The notes under the pieces: generated by a model | The model's database searches: none | What the model was told of the DNA's origin: nothing | What the model saw: the letters and a program-made list of their open reading frames with translations, nothing else | Position numbers and translations under genes: made by a program | Assembly: GCF_902170565.1 (NCBI RefSeq) | Contig: NZ_CABHXX010000110.1 | Coordinates: 1-64,000 of the forward strand | Source of the DNA: Yersinia thracica | GTDB taxonomy: Bacteria > Pseudomonadota > Gammaproteobacteria > Enterobacterales > Enterobacteriaceae | DNA length: 64,000 bases | Direction: 5' to 3' | In this document: positions 38,406 through 50,900 of the stretch, one piece after another | How positions within the stretch are numbered: the stretch's first letter is position 1 | Layout of the letters: each line of letters opens with the position of its first letter

Positions 38406-39439
38406 CAGAAATTCTCCCGCAGATCCAAGCCACGGTAGAGTGATGCGACTTGATCGGCATAACCGTTAAATAACAGTGTCGGCTGGCGCTGAACATCCAG
38501 GATACCGCCTGAGCCAATAAAGCGTTCGGTTGCTTGCGACCAGCGCGGATGGTCGACATGAGGGTTCACATTGGCATAAAAACCATATTCGTTGGGCGCA
38601 CTCAGGTTCCAAGTGGTTGGGGGCTGGTCATGAGTCAGGCGAATATGAACAATGGATTTTATGCCTTTAAAACCGTATTTCCACGGGGTGACGAGCCTTA
38701 GCGGCGCGCCATTTTGTGGCGGCAGGGCTTTGCCATACACGCCCAGTGTCATAAAGGCCAATGGGTGCATTGCCTCATCCAGCCGCAATCCCTCGACATA
38801 AGGGTATTTCAAGCCGCCGCCAATAAAACGATCTTGCTGCCCCGGCATCTGATCCGGCGCATAAAGTGTTTGGAATGCGACATAGCGAGCATTGCTGGTG
38901 GGTTCAACCAGCTTAAGCAATTTGCCCAATTCAAACCCAATCCACGGCACCACCATTGACCAGGCTTCTACACAGCGCATCCGATAAATGCGCTCCTCTA
39001 ATGGGAAGCGTTTTATCAGGTCATCAATATCGAGTGTCATGGGCTTGGCGACGTCACCGTCGATTTTTATCTGCCAGCCTTCGGTTTTCAGTGTGCCGGC
39101 ATTGGCGGCAGGGTCGGCTTTATCCAAGCCGAATTCATAGAAATTATTATAGCCGGTGACTTTATCTTCCGGTGTTAGCGCCAAATCTGGGTGGTAAACC
39201 GTTGATTGAGTGAAATCCAGCGGCTTGCCAGAAGGGGCTTTGGGGCGATTATTCCCTTTAAACCATGCCAGCAAATCAGCTTGTGCAGATGTAGGCAATG
39301 CCAGTGTGGCAGCAGTAATTCCCAATGCTTGCAATACCTTACGGCGCTGATAAAAAACACTTTCTGGGGTGACATCCGCTTCGGTTAGCTTGCGTGGCGT
39401 GGCAGCATTACGCAGGGAATGGGATGAAAAGTTGCGCAT
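38405..39439 (-). CDS. msrP: MsrPQ methionine sulfoxide reductase, molybdopterin catalytic subunit
   Basis: Periplasmic molybdoenzyme (sulfite oxidase fold, formerly YedY) that repairs methionine sulfoxide in envelope proteins, for example after hypochlorite damage. The 344 residues have a Tat signal ([12 protein letters not shown] at 32-33, cut near AQA). Mo-binding Cys lies in [15 protein letters not shown], with [20 protein letters not shown] downstream. The N-terminus is a few residues longer than in E. coli; GGAG precedes this ATG. Confidence 0.95.
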   Translation of the reverse strand: MRNFSSHSLRNAATPRKLTEADVTPESVFYQRRKVLQALGITAATLALPTSAQADLLAWFKGNNRPKAPSGKPLDFTQSTVYHPDLALTPEDKVTGYNNFYEFGLDKADPAANAGTLKTEGWQIKIDGDVAKPMTLDIDDLIKRFPLEERIYRMRCVEAWSMVVPWIGFELGKLLKLVEPTSNARYVAFQTLYAPDQMPGQQDRFIGGGLKYPYVEGLRLDEAMHPLAFMTLGVYGKALPPQNGAPLRLVTPWKYGFKGIKSIVHIRLTHDQPPTTWNLSAPNEYGFYANVNPHVDHPRWSQATERFIGSGGILDVQRQPTLLFNGYADQVASLYRGLDLRENF

Positions 39440-39592
39440 AAAATGACTCCATCAAACAGGGGGAAGCATATCGACTTTATTGATATTAATCATGGCGGCT
39501 TATAGGGACAAGTGCTAGGGGGCGGAGAGAAATTTGAAAATCATTACAATACGAATAATAAGCTGGGGAGCATGCCCCCCAGTGGCGGTGAA

Positions 39593-40570
39593 TCAGCGAA
39601 CTTTTACCAAGGTTCTACCGGTAATTTCATTCGCCAATAGGCGAGCAGCGATGGTCGGGGCATCGGCGAGTGTGATAGCTTGCGAAGCTTGTTGATAGAA
39701 GCTTTCAGGCAAAATTTGCTGTAAACGTTGCCAAGCTTGCAGACGGCGATGTTGCGGTGTCATCACTGAATCCACCCCTTGCAACCGCACATTGCGCAGA
39801 ATAAAGGGCATCACGGTCGTCGGGAGCGAATAGCCGCCAGCCAAACCACACGCGGCCACGGTGCCGTTGTAATTCATTTGAGCCAAGACTTTAGCCAGCA
39901 ATTTGTCGCCAACAGTATCAATGGCACCCGCCCATAACTGTTTTTCCAATGGGCGGGAAGCATCAAGATAATCATTACGTGACAATACTCGATGAGCGCC
40001 GAGGCCTTTTAGATAGTCACTGTTACTGTCACGGCCAGAAATGGCGGCGATTTTATAACCCAGAGCTGCAAGTAGGGCGATTGCTGTGCTACCGACGCCA
40101 CCGCTGGCCCCGGTGACCACCACTTCGCCACTTTCTGGTGTCACGCCACCTTCTTCCAGCGCCATGACACACAGCATTGCGGTAAAACCAGCCGTACCAA
40201 TAATCATAGCCTTACGCGGCTCTAACCCGTCAGGCATAGGCACCAGCCAGTCGCCGTTGACACGAGCCTGCTCTGCCAATCCGCCCCAATGATTTTCCCC
40301 CACGCCCCAACCTGTCAGTAAAACCGACTGGCCGACATGAAAACGCGGATCTTCACTGCTGTGGACGGTGCCGGCAAAATCGATACCAGGTACCATGGGA
40401 AATTCACGGATAATCTTCCCTTTGCCCGTGATAGCCAGTGCATCCTTATAATTCAAGCTGGACCAATTAACATCAACGGTGACATTACCGGCTGGCAACT
40501 GTGATGGGGATATTTCGCGCACTTCTGCGGTAGTCCGGCCTTCAGTTTGCTCAAGAACAAGCGCTCGCAT
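39593..40570 (-). CDS. acuI: Acrylyl-CoA reductase AcuI (YhdH), MDR family
   Basis: NADPH-dependent medium-chain reductase converting acryloyl-CoA to propionyl-CoA, which detoxifies acrylate. The 325 residues show WSSLNYKDALAITGKGKI, GIDFAGTV, the cofactor loop VVTGASGGVGSTAIALLAALG (split: VVTGASGGVGSTAIALL about 150-166) and no zinc ligands. Very close to E. coli YhdH. It is divergent from csrD, as in E. coli. Confidence 0.94.
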   Translation of the reverse strand: MRALVLEQTEGRTTAEVREISPSQLPAGNVTVDVNWSSLNYKDALAITGKGKIIREFPMVPGIDFAGTVHSSEDPRFHVGQSVLLTGWGVGENHWGGLAEQARVNGDWLVPMPDGLEPRKAMIIGTAGFTAMLCVMALEEGGVTPESGEVVVTGASGGVGSTAIALLAALGYKIAAISGRDSNSDYLKGLGAHRVLSRNDYLDASRPLEKQLWAGAIDTVGDKLLAKVLAQMNYNGTVAACGLAGGYSLPTTVMPFILRNVRLQGVDSVMTPQHRRLQAWQRLQQILPESFYQQASQAITLADAPTIAARLLANEITGRTLVKVR

Positions 40571-40863
40571 ATAACACCTATAGATAGTATGAATGCAGAA
40601 AGGTATGGATTAAGAGTGAGCCAATATAGCGACAACATCAACCTTCTAGCCTGATCAAGAACAAAAATGAGGCCGATGATTTCGTCCGTGACTATCCTTG
40701 AAAGAGGATTTACCCGAAGTTCTGGGAAAAAGGCTGAGTTATAGGGTTCTGGTCGTATTATGAGGTAAAAAATCAGTACTATGATGGCGGTTTGTCATAT
40801 AGTGTCTTCCTCGAAGGAACAGAGGCATTTTTTTCACTGAATTGCGCTTCGCAAGGTTAAAGG

Positions 40864-42783
40864 ATGCGATTTACAACCAAACTTTCTGTGTTTATGACCT
40901 TGCTGGTCGTATTGGCTATGTGTTTAGTGTTACTGGGCAGTACGGCCAGTTTTTTCTATTTGTGTCAGAAAAAAATGGAGCATCGCCTCCAGAGCATCGT
41001 GACAGCTTATGATCAGTCATTGTTGCTGCAACCTGCTGATAAAGAACGTGAATGGCTGCCTATCATGATGCGAACGCTGGGCGTGTTGGAAGTTAGCGTC
41101 CAGAATGAAAACAGCACATTGTATCAACTAAAACTCCCCGCCATTTATGCTCCCTGGAACAGTCAAAGCCGCTACCGTAGCCTGGTGGTACCTATGTTGC
41201 ATCAACCAGGGGCTTCCATGCATTTCAGCTATATTGACCCTTTAAGCAGCTATGCCCGCTCCCTTTATGCTGTCGCGATTTTGTCATTGGTGGTCGTGAT
41301 TGTTGCGATGACGCTCCTGCTAAGTTTCCGTTGGCTGCGTGAGCAGACCGCAGGCCAGGAAAAACTTGAGTGGCGGGCCAAACGTATTCTGAATGGCGAA
41401 CGTGAACACGCTATTCATAGCGAAGGTCATGAATGGCCACCTTGCGCCAGCCGCGCAATTGATCATCTATTGGCTGAGCTGATAGAAGTTCGGGAAGAGC
41501 GTAATCGTGTTGATACTTTGATTCGTGCTTTTGCCGCGCAGGATGCCGAAACCGGCTTCAGTAATCGCCAATTTTTTGATAATCAGTTGACGACTCAAAT
41601 GGAGGAATCCGGCGCTCATGGGGTGGTTATGATGGTACAGTTGCCGGACTTTGATAGTCTAATTGAAACGGGTGATCACCAGCAGGTTCAAGAACTGATG
41701 CATTCGCTGATTAACCTGCTTTCTACCTTTGTTACTCGCAATCCTTCTGTATTATTGGCGCGTTACCATCAGAGTGACATCGCGATTTTACTGCCCCATA
41801 AAACACTAAAAGATGCTGCAGTTATGGCCGCACAATTAGTTCATGCGGTCGGGTCGTTACCCGAGCCACATGTTATTGACCGTGAGTCATTGCTGCATAT
41901 TGGTATTGTGGCGTATCGCAATGGCGATTCAGCCGAACAAATAATGGATAATGCTGGACAAGCGACCAAAAATGCGGCGATGTATGGGGGGAATGGCTGG
42001 TATGTTTACGATACCAAAGTAGCTGAAAAAGGGCGTGGCAGTGTCAAATGGCGCACTTTGTTGGAACAAACACTGGCTAATGGTGGCCCACGGCTTTATC
42101 AGAAACCGGTTGTTACCGTTGATGGTAAAATTCACCATCGTGAAATAATGAGCCGCATATATGATGGTGAACAAGAATTACGGGCTGCGGAATTTACACC
42201 GCTGGTACAATTATTCGGTCTGGGTGAGCGATATGACCGTCAAAAAATTGATCGGATAATTCCTTTATTAGCTTTATGGCCGGACGAAACTCTGGCATTT
42301 TCTATCAGCGTTGATTCATTATTGCAGCGTCCTTTCCAGCGCTGGCTGCGGGATACGCTGTTGCAATGCAGAAAATCTGATCGAGAGCGAATTATCTTTG
42401 AACTTGCAGAGGCAGATGTGTGTCAATATATCAGCCAAATCCGTCCGATGATGCGTTTGTTACTCGGTGTAGGCTGCAAGGTTATGGTGTCACAGGCCGG
42501 ATTGACAGTTGTCAGTACGTCATACATTAAGTCTCTCCGGGTTGAAATGATTAAACTTCATCCAGGATTAGTCAGAAGCATTAATTTACGTTATGAAAAT
42601 CAGCTGTTTGTCGAAAGCCTGACCGGTGCCTGTGCGGGAACGCATGCAAAAGTTTTTGCGGCAGAAGTTCTTACCCGTGAAGAATGGCAAACGCTGAAGG
42701 AAAAGGGTGTTTACGGTGGACAGGGCAATTTTTTTGCTCCGCCAACGCTTTTAAACCCCGGAAAGAAAAAATATTCGTATTAG
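40864..42783 (+). CDS. csrD: RNase E specificity factor CsrD
   Basis: Membrane protein that triggers RNase E decay of the CsrA-sequestering RNAs CsrB and CsrC, and so raises free CsrA. The 639 residues comprise two helices (about 7-29 and 133-155) around a periplasmic loop, a HAMP-like and coiled linker, then GGDEF and EAL domains that are both degenerate: YHQSDIAILLP replaces the GGDEF motif and ELAEADV the EAL motif. Cyclic-di-GMP turnover is therefore not expected. Upstream of mreB as in E. coli. Confidence 0.95.
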   Translation: MRFTTKLSVFMTLLVVLAMCLVLLGSTASFFYLCQKKMEHRLQSIVTAYDQSLLLQPADKEREWLPIMMRTLGVLEVSVQNENSTLYQLKLPAIYAPWNSQSRYRSLVVPMLHQPGASMHFSYIDPLSSYARSLYAVAILSLVVVIVAMTLLLSFRWLREQTAGQEKLEWRAKRILNGEREHAIHSEGHEWPPCASRAIDHLLAELIEVREERNRVDTLIRAFAAQDAETGFSNRQFFDNQLTTQMEESGAHGVVMMVQLPDFDSLIETGDHQQVQELMHSLINLLSTFVTRNPSVLLARYHQSDIAILLPHKTLKDAAVMAAQLVHAVGSLPEPHVIDRESLLHIGIVAYRNGDSAEQIMDNAGQATKNAAMYGGNGWYVYDTKVAEKGRGSVKWRTLLEQTLANGGPRLYQKPVVTVDGKIHHREIMSRIYDGEQELRAAEFTPLVQLFGLGERYDRQKIDRIIPLLALWPDETLAFSISVDSLLQRPFQRWLRDTLLQCRKSDRERIIFELAEADVCQYISQIRPMMRLLLGVGCKVMVSQAGLTVVSTSYIKSLRVEMIKLHPGLVRSINLRYENQLFVESLTGACAGTHAKVFAAEVLTREEWQTLKEKGVYGGQGNFFAPPTLLNPGKKKYSY

Positions 42784-44161
<1,378 letters not shown>

Positions 44162-44195
44162 TTAGCCAAAGGGAGAAGGGCCGGTCGGATAAATC

Positions 44196-44322
44196 TATAC
44201 CCAAGGTAAAAGTCATTGGCGTTGCAGCCAGGCAAAGGAACGAATTCGGATGCGCTGACACCGGTCAGTTGTTCGAGTGAGTGAAAGCCGTGCAGAGTGC
44301 TGTAACGTCAAGTACGAAAGGG
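44196..44322. repeat. Diverged ERIC-like element between mreB and mreC
   Basis: About 127 bases that align along their length with ERIC: TATACCCAAGGTAAAAG... ATTGGCGTTGCAGCCAGGC at one end and GCTGTAACGTCAAGTACGAA at the other. The central arms have changed from the usual CTTAC/GTAAG to CTGAC/GTCAG, keeping complementarity. It lies inside the mreBCD transcription unit. Confidence 0.55.
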
Positions 44323-44375
44323 AGATTTAGATTTGGCGCTTTTTCCTTCATGCCGCCAAGGAATACGCATAATTT

Positions 44376-45362
44376 ATGAAGCCGATTTTTAGCCGGGGTC
44401 CATCTCTGCAACTGCGGTTGTTTTTTGCCGTTCTTGCAGCCATTGTTTTGGTTATTGCGGATAGCCGATTAGGTACATTTGTTAAAATCCGTACCTACAT
44501 GGACACCGCCGTTAGCCCTTTCTATTTTCTGGCCAATGGGCCACGTAAAGTTCTCGACAACGTTTCTGAAACTCTGGCTACTCATAAGCAGTTAGAGCTG
44601 GAAAACCGTGCGTTACGCCAAGAGCTATTGCTAAAAAATACTGACCTACAGTTGCTTGGGCAATTTAAGCAGGAAAACAACCGGTTACGTGAATTACTCG
44701 GTTCTCCGCTGCGTCAGGATGAACAAAAAATGGTGACTCAGGTGATGTCCAGCGGGACAGACCCTTATAGTGACCAAGTCGTTATCGACAAAGGCTCTAA
44801 CAATGGCGTGTATGAAGGCCAGCCGGTTATCAGTGACCGGGGGGTCGTGGGCCAGGTTGTTGCGGTCAGTAAATTAACCAGCCGCGTCTTATTGATTTGT
44901 GATACCTCCCACGCGCTTCCTATTCAGGTTCTGCGAAATGATATTCGGGTGATTGCCGCCGGTAGCGGTTGCACCGATGACTTATTATTAGAGCACTTAC
45001 CTAGCAATACAGATATTCGTGTTGGTGATGTATTAGTGACCTCCGGTTTGGGCGGACGTTTCCCAGAGGGTTATCCGGTAGCCGTGGTTTCTTCGGTCAA
45101 AGTTGATAACCAGCGCGCTTATACGGTGATTCAGGCACGCCCGACCGCCGATTTGCAACGTTTACGTTATCTGCTGTTATTGTGGGGCGCCGATCGCAAT
45201 GGCGATACTCCACTCCCCCCCGATGAAGTTCGCCGGGTCGCGAATGAACGTTTGGCTCCCATGATGTCGCAAGTATTGCCTGCCGCCGATGAGATGGGCC
45301 CTCCGGCACCGCCTGCAAACACGGCACCAACAGCAGTGACTGTTCCGGGAGTATCACCATGA
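44376..45362 (+). CDS. mreC: Rod-shape determining protein MreC
   Basis: Bitopic scaffold that links cytosolic MreB to periplasmic PBP2/RodA. The 328 residues comprise a short cytosolic tail, one helix (about 13-33), a periplasmic coiled coil (about 65-110), two beta domains, and a Pro/Ala-rich C-terminal tail ([17 protein letters not shown]). It overlaps mreD by four bases (ATGA). Confidence 0.97.
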   Translation: MKPIFSRGPSLQLRLFFAVLAAIVLVIADSRLGTFVKIRTYMDTAVSPFYFLANGPRKVLDNVSETLATHKQLELENRALRQELLLKNTDLQLLGQFKQENNRLRELLGSPLRQDEQKMVTQVMSSGTDPYSDQVVIDKGSNNGVYEGQPVISDRGVVGQVVAVSKLTSRVLLICDTSHALPIQVLRNDIRVIAAGSGCTDDLLLEHLPSNTDIRVGDVLVTSGLGGRFPEGYPVAVVSSVKVDNQRAYTVIQARPTADLQRLRYLLLLWGADRNGDTPLPPDEVRRVANERLAPMMSQVLPAADEMGPPAPPANTAPTAVTVPGVSP

Positions 45363-45847
45363 ACCGCTACAGCAGCAATGGCCGTTGGGTTATCTGGTTA
45401 TCTTTCCTGATTGCCATGGTGTTGCAAATTATGCCGTGGCCCGAACAAATTTATATGTTCCGGCCTTCGTGGCTAGCATTAGTCTTAATTTATTGGGTGA
45501 TGGCCTTACCGCACCGGGTGAATGTGGGAACGGGGTTCATTCTCGGGCTGATTATGGACCTTATTTTGGGGTCTACTCTCGGGGTGCGGGCGCTGGCACT
45601 CAGTATTATTGCTTATTTGGTCGCGTTTAAGTTTCAGCTATTTCGCAATATGGCGCTGTGGCAACAGGCGCTCATTGTGATATTACTGTCACTGACCATG
45701 GATGTCGTGGTGTTTTGGTCTGAGTTTTTAGTCAGTAATGTCTCATTCCGCCCCGAAGTCTTCTGGAGTAGTGTGGTCAACGGTATTCTATGGCCGTGGC
45801 TATTTTTGTTAATGCGTAAAATTCGCCGTCGATTTACGGTGCAATAA
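45359..45847 (+). CDS. mreD: Rod-shape determining protein MreD
   Basis: Inner-membrane partner of MreC in the elongasome, 162 residues with about five helices ([19 protein letters not shown] and [20 protein letters not shown] are typical). Translationally coupled to mreC and followed by maf after 13 bases. Confidence 0.96.
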   Translation: MNRYSSNGRWVIWLSFLIAMVLQIMPWPEQIYMFRPSWLALVLIYWVMALPHRVNVGTGFILGLIMDLILGSTLGVRALALSIIAYLVAFKFQLFRNMALWQQALIVILLSLTMDVVVFWSEFLVSNVSFRPEVFWSSVVNGILWPWLFLLMRKIRRRFTVQ

Positions 45848-45860
45848 GGATTTAAGACTC

Positions 45861-46454
45861 ATGACCGCCCTGTATCTCGCCTCTGGTTCTCCACGCCGCC
45901 GTGAATTACTGACCCTGCTTGATGTCCCTTTTGAGGTGCTGAAAACAGAAGTTGAAGAGCTGCGTAGACCAGAGGAAAGTGCGCAAGAATATGTCCAGCG
46001 TTTGGCACAGGACAAAGCACGAGCAGGGGTGATGGTCGCTCCACGGGATCTGCCGGTACTTGGAGCAGACACCATTGTGGTGTTAAATGGGCAAGTATTA
46101 GAAAAACCACGAGATAAAGCCCATGCGCAGGAAATACTCAGTGCGCTGTCCGGGCAGCAACATCAAGTGATCACTGCGGTGTCACTGGCGGATAAACAAG
46201 AGGTGTTATCTACCATGGTGGTGACAGATGTGACATTCCGCGTGTTATCTCAGTTGGAAATCAGTGACTATATTGCTACCGGTGAACCCATGGACAAAGC
46301 GGGCGCTTACGGTATTCAGGGGAAAGGTGGTTGTTTCGTCAGAACCATTAGCGGCAGTTACCATGCTGTGGTGGGGCTGCCGTTAGTTGAAACCCATGAA
46401 TTACTAAGTCATTTCATTGCGCTGCGTAATGTGAGAGGAAGTCATGACAGCTGA
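45861..46454 (+). CDS. yhdE: Maf-type dTTP/UTP pyrophosphatase (YhdE)
   Basis: Nucleoside-triphosphate pyrophosphatase that cleaves dTTP, UTP and modified pyrimidine nucleotides to monophosphates, a pool-cleaning role. The 197 residues start with the signature [17 protein letters not shown] (Ser and Arg substrate contacts), then VLGADTIVV with the metal Asp and [17 protein letters not shown]. It overlaps rng by 11 bases. Confidence 0.95.
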   Translation: MTALYLASGSPRRRELLTLLDVPFEVLKTEVEELRRPEESAQEYVQRLAQDKARAGVMVAPRDLPVLGADTIVVLNGQVLEKPRDKAHAQEILSALSGQQHQVITAVSLADKQEVLSTMVVTDVTFRVLSQLEISDYIATGEPMDKAGAYGIQGKGGCFVRTISGSYHAVVGLPLVETHELLSHFIALRNVRGSHDS

Positions 46455-47913
46455 ATTACTGGTCAATATCACACCGTCTGAAACGCGGGTTGCCTACATT
46501 GATGGTGGCATCTTACAAGAAATTCACATTGAGCGCGAAGCGAAAAGAGGCATCGTCGGCAATATCTACAAAGGCCGTGTTAGCCGGGTATTACCGGGCA
46601 TGCAGGCGGCTTTTGTCGATATCGGGCTGGATAAGGCCGCTTTCCTTCATGCTTCCGATATCATGCCCCACACCGAGTGCGTGGCAGGGGATGAGCAGAA
46701 AAATTTCAATGTGCGCGATATCGCTGAACTGGTTCGTCAGGGGCAGGATTTAATGGTGCAGGTGGTGAAAGACCCGCTTGGCACCAAAGGCGCACGTTTG
46801 ACCACCGATATCACGCTACCTTCCCGCTATCTGGTCTTAATGCCAGGGGCTGCCCATGTCGGTGTTTCCCAGCGTATTGAAAGTGAAGCTGAACGCGAAC
46901 GCCTGAAAAAAACCGTGGCAGAGTATTGTGATGAGCAAGGCGGTTTTATTATCCGTACCGCCGCGGAGGGGATTGGTGAAGAAGAGCTGGCCGCTGATGC
47001 CGCCTTCCTTAAGCGCTTATGGGCGAAAGTTCAGGAACGTAAAAAACGCAATATCACCAAATATAAGCTATATGGTGAAATGGCACTGGCACAGCGGGTA
47101 CTCCGTGATTTTGCTGGTGCTGCGCTGGATAAAATCCGTGTCGACTCCAAATTGACTTATGATTTGCTGGTGGAGTTTACCCGTGAATATATTCCAGAAA
47201 TGACTGAGAAACTGGAGCTGTATGCGGGCAAACAACCCATTTTTGACCTCTTTGATGTCGAAAATGAAATACAGCGCTCTTTAGAAAGAAAAGTTGAATT
47301 AAAATCAGGCGGTTACCTGATTATTGACCAGACAGAAGCTATGACCACCGTGGATATCAACACCGGTGCATTTGTTGGTCACCGTAATCTTGACGAAACT
47401 ATCTTCAATACCAATATTGAGGCCACTCAAGCTATCGCCCGCCAGTTGCGGATGCGGAATCTGGGGGGGATTATCATTATTGATTTCATTGACATGAGCA
47501 ATGAAGAACACCGTCGGCGCGTTTTGCATTCACTGGAACAAGCGCTGAGTAAAGATCGGGTAAAAACCAGTATTAACGGTTTCTCTCAGCTAGGCTTAGT
47601 TGAAATGACCCGCAAGCGCACGCGGGAGAGCATCGAGCATGTGCTGTGCAATGAGTGCCCGACCTGCCGTGGCCGTGGCACGGTCAAATCAGTGGAAACC
47701 GTGTGCTATGAAATCTTGCGCGAGATTGTCCGTGTTCACCATGCTTATGATTCTGACCGCTTCCTGGTTTATGCTTCTCCGGCAGTGGGTGAAGCGCTGA
47801 AAGGCGAAGAGTCTCATGCGCTGGCTGAAGTGGAAATCTTCGTCGGTAAGCAAGTGAAAGTCCAGATTGAGCCACTGTATAACCAAGAACAGTTTGATGT
47901 GGTGATGATGTAA
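46444..47913 (+). CDS. rng: Ribonuclease G
   Basis: Endoribonuclease that matures the 5' end of 16S rRNA and degrades some mRNAs. The 489 residues comprise an S1 domain (about 39-128), a 5'-sensor/RNase H-like region, and the catalytic DNase I-like domain with [10 protein letters not shown] (about 302-311, metal Asp) and IIIIDFIDM. The zinc link [11 protein letters not shown] (about 404-414) is present. It lacks the long RNase E scaffold tail, which separates it from rne. Confidence 0.97.
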   Translation: MTAELLVNITPSETRVAYIDGGILQEIHIEREAKRGIVGNIYKGRVSRVLPGMQAAFVDIGLDKAAFLHASDIMPHTECVAGDEQKNFNVRDIAELVRQGQDLMVQVVKDPLGTKGARLTTDITLPSRYLVLMPGAAHVGVSQRIESEAERERLKKTVAEYCDEQGGFIIRTAAEGIGEEELAADAAFLKRLWAKVQERKKRNITKYKLYGEMALAQRVLRDFAGAALDKIRVDSKLTYDLLVEFTREYIPEMTEKLELYAGKQPIFDLFDVENEIQRSLERKVELKSGGYLIIDQTEAMTTVDINTGAFVGHRNLDETIFNTNIEATQAIARQLRMRNLGGIIIIDFIDMSNEEHRRRVLHSLEQALSKDRVKTSINGFSQLGLVEMTRKRTRESIEHVLCNECPTCRGRGTVKSVETVCYEILREIVRVHHAYDSDRFLVYASPAVGEALKGEESHALAEVEIFVGKQVKVQIEPLYNQEQFDVVMM

Positions 47914-47988
47914 GCACCCCCTGGTCTTTGGGTATGGGATCTATCGATCTCCGCTGACACACATGCAGCGGATGGCAAGGAGAGAAGT

Positions 47989-50900
47989 GTGAGGCGACTG
48001 CCCAAGATAATGTTTGCGACAGGCGCCACAATAATTGTTGTGGTGGCACTGTTGGTCAGTGGGCTACGCATGATGCTGCCTCTTATCAACGATTATCGCG
48101 CACAAATCGTGGCCAAGGTTCAGTCCATTAGCGGTATTCCACTGGAAGTGGGGTTCATGCAAGGGACGTGGGAAACCTTTGGCCCAACATTGGAATTGCG
48201 TGATATTCGCGCTCAATTGCCGCAAGCCAATTGGCAGGTGCAGCGGGTGACCCTGGCGCTTGATGTATGGCAGTCATTGCTGCATTGGCGCTGGCAATTC
48301 CGCGATATGACTTTCTATCAGTTGCAGTTGGACCTCAACACCACATTGGATCGGCAGCAAAGCAATGGCAGCAATTTTGAAGCCAGCACCCTCACTGATA
48401 TCTTCTTACGCCAGCTAGAAAGTTTTGATCTGCGCAACAGTCGTATTTCATTCCTTACCCCCTCAGGCCCCCGCGCCGAATTAGAAATCCCACAACTGAC
48501 TTGGCTTAACTCCCCAAGCCGGCATCGCGCTGAAGGGCAAATCAGTCTGTCGACCATCAATGGTCAGCACGGCGTGCTGATGGTGCGGATGGATCTGCAT
48601 GATAATCAGGGGATTTTGAGCAACGGCACTGTTTATATGCAGGCCGATAATATTGATTTGAAACCTTGGATTAGCCGTTGGCTGCATAATAATACGGGGT
48701 TAGACAGTGCCGAGTTCAGTCTGGCGGCCTGGTTGAGTATCAAAAATGGCGAAATCTACAGTGGCAATGTGCTGCTCAGTCAGGGGCAGGCTAATTGGAC
48801 GGTGGGGGGCGAATCCCATCAACTCGCGGTGGATAATTTTGTACTGGAAGGCCGTCGCCATGGTAATGGCTGGCAAATTGATGCGCCGGAATTGAGTCTC
48901 AAAACTGACGGCCAACCTTGGCCAAAAGGGCATCTGTCTGCGCTGTGGTTGCCGGAAAATACTCAGTTTATTGGGCCAGACCAATCTCAAGAGTTACGAA
49001 TTCGTGCCACTAATCTTCAGCTAGAGCGAGTGGGGCCGATATTGCCCACGTTGTCACTTTTTACTCCTGAGTTAATGAATCATTTGGCTGATTTGCAGCC
49101 CCAAGGGATCGTCGATGTGCTGGCATTGGATATTCCCATCAACCAACTGCCAAAGACCCGTTTTCAGGCCAAATGGCACGATATCAGTTGGCAGCATTGG
49201 GATCTGTTGCCGGGGGTAAATAATTTTGCCGGTGCGCTCAGTGGCTCTGTCGAGCAAGGGCGGCTAGATATCAACTTAAAAAACAGCCTATTACCTTATG
49301 GTAATATGTTCCGCGCCCCACTGGAGGTGAGTCAGGCCAGCGGTGCAGTGAACTGGCAAGTTGATGATAAAGGCTGGGAGTTGTGGAGTGATAAGCTGGA
49401 TGTCCGGGCTAAATCACTGTGGGGCAATGGCAGTTTCCACTATATGCAGCCAAACTATATGCAGCAAAATAGTGGTCAGCCGTGGCTCAAGATTCTGAGT
49501 GGTATCCGCCTGTATGATGCTACTGATGCCTGGCGCTACTTCCCGGTGCCGTTAATGGGCGAGAAACTGGCCGATTATCTGACTGAGGCGTTACAGGGTG
49601 GGCAAGTGGATAATGCCACGTTGATTTATAACGGTAATCCCCATGATTTCCCTTATAAACATAAAGAAGGCCAGTTCCAGGTTTATGTCCCGCTGCGTAA
49701 CGCCACTTTCCAGTTCCAACCCGATTGGCCAGCATTAGACAATTTAGCGATTGACCTCAATTTCCTCAATGAAGGTCTGTGGATGAACGCGCCTCACGCC
49801 ATGCTGGGCAAGGTTACCGGCAGTAATATCAGCGCTATCATTCCAGATTATCTGAAAGAAAAACTGTATGTCGATGCTGAAGTTGCCGGTGCTGGGCGCG
49901 CCGTCCATGACTACTTTATTGACACCCCCCTTAAGGATTCAGTGGCGGAAACACTGCAAGAATTGCAGGTCGGGGGTAATGTTAGTGGGCGCTTACACCT
50001 CGATATTCCCTTGGAAGAAAACCGCATTACGCATGCCAGCGGTGAAGTAACACTGAAAAATAACAGCCTGTTGGTGAAGCCGCTGCAAAGCCAATTGGAG
50101 AATATCAGCGGTAAATTCCGCTTCAATGATGGCAATCTTGAGAGTGATACTTTATCAGCCAACTGGTTTGGGCAACCGCTAACTGTTGATTTTACTACCG
50201 AAGAACAGCCCAAAAACTTTTTGGTCAATGTTGGGCTACACGGCGATTGGTTACCGGCTAAATTACCGGGCATACCCGCCGATGTGGCGAAATTGCTGAG
50301 TGGCAGCGCCAACTGGCAAGGTAAAGTCGCGGTGCAATTACCCAAACAGGGTAAACCAGATTATAAGATTGATGTCACCGCTGACCTCAAGAAAGTGAGC
50401 AGTCACTTACCGTCACCGCTAGATAAATCAAGTGGTCAATCTTTACCGCTACAGATACAGGCGGTCGGTGGGCTGGAGAGCTTTACCTTATCGGGCACGG
50501 CGGGCGGTAATAATGCCTTTAACAGCCAGTGGCTGATGCAAAAACAGCAGGTGGAGTTAGCTCGCGCAATCTGGCAGACCGCCGCGATGTTGAAAACAGA
50601 GAGTAAAACAGATAGCAAAAAAATACCGCCATTGCCGGAGGATAAAGGTTTAGTCCTCAAATTACCGGCCCTTGATGGCGAGCGCTGGTTGACTCTGCTC
50701 GGGCCTGAGCTTGCGGCAGTCAGTGCGCCTCTTGCCTCATCCGCTCAACCGACGCTAAAAGGCGGCGAATCCAATGTCATTCTCCCTAAACGGCTGACAT
50801 TGCAGACTCCGCAGCTGTTGATTGGTGGGCAAGCCTGGCACGATCTGGCTTTAATGGTAGAGCCGTTGCCTGCGGGGACCAAAGTCACGGCAAAAGGTCA

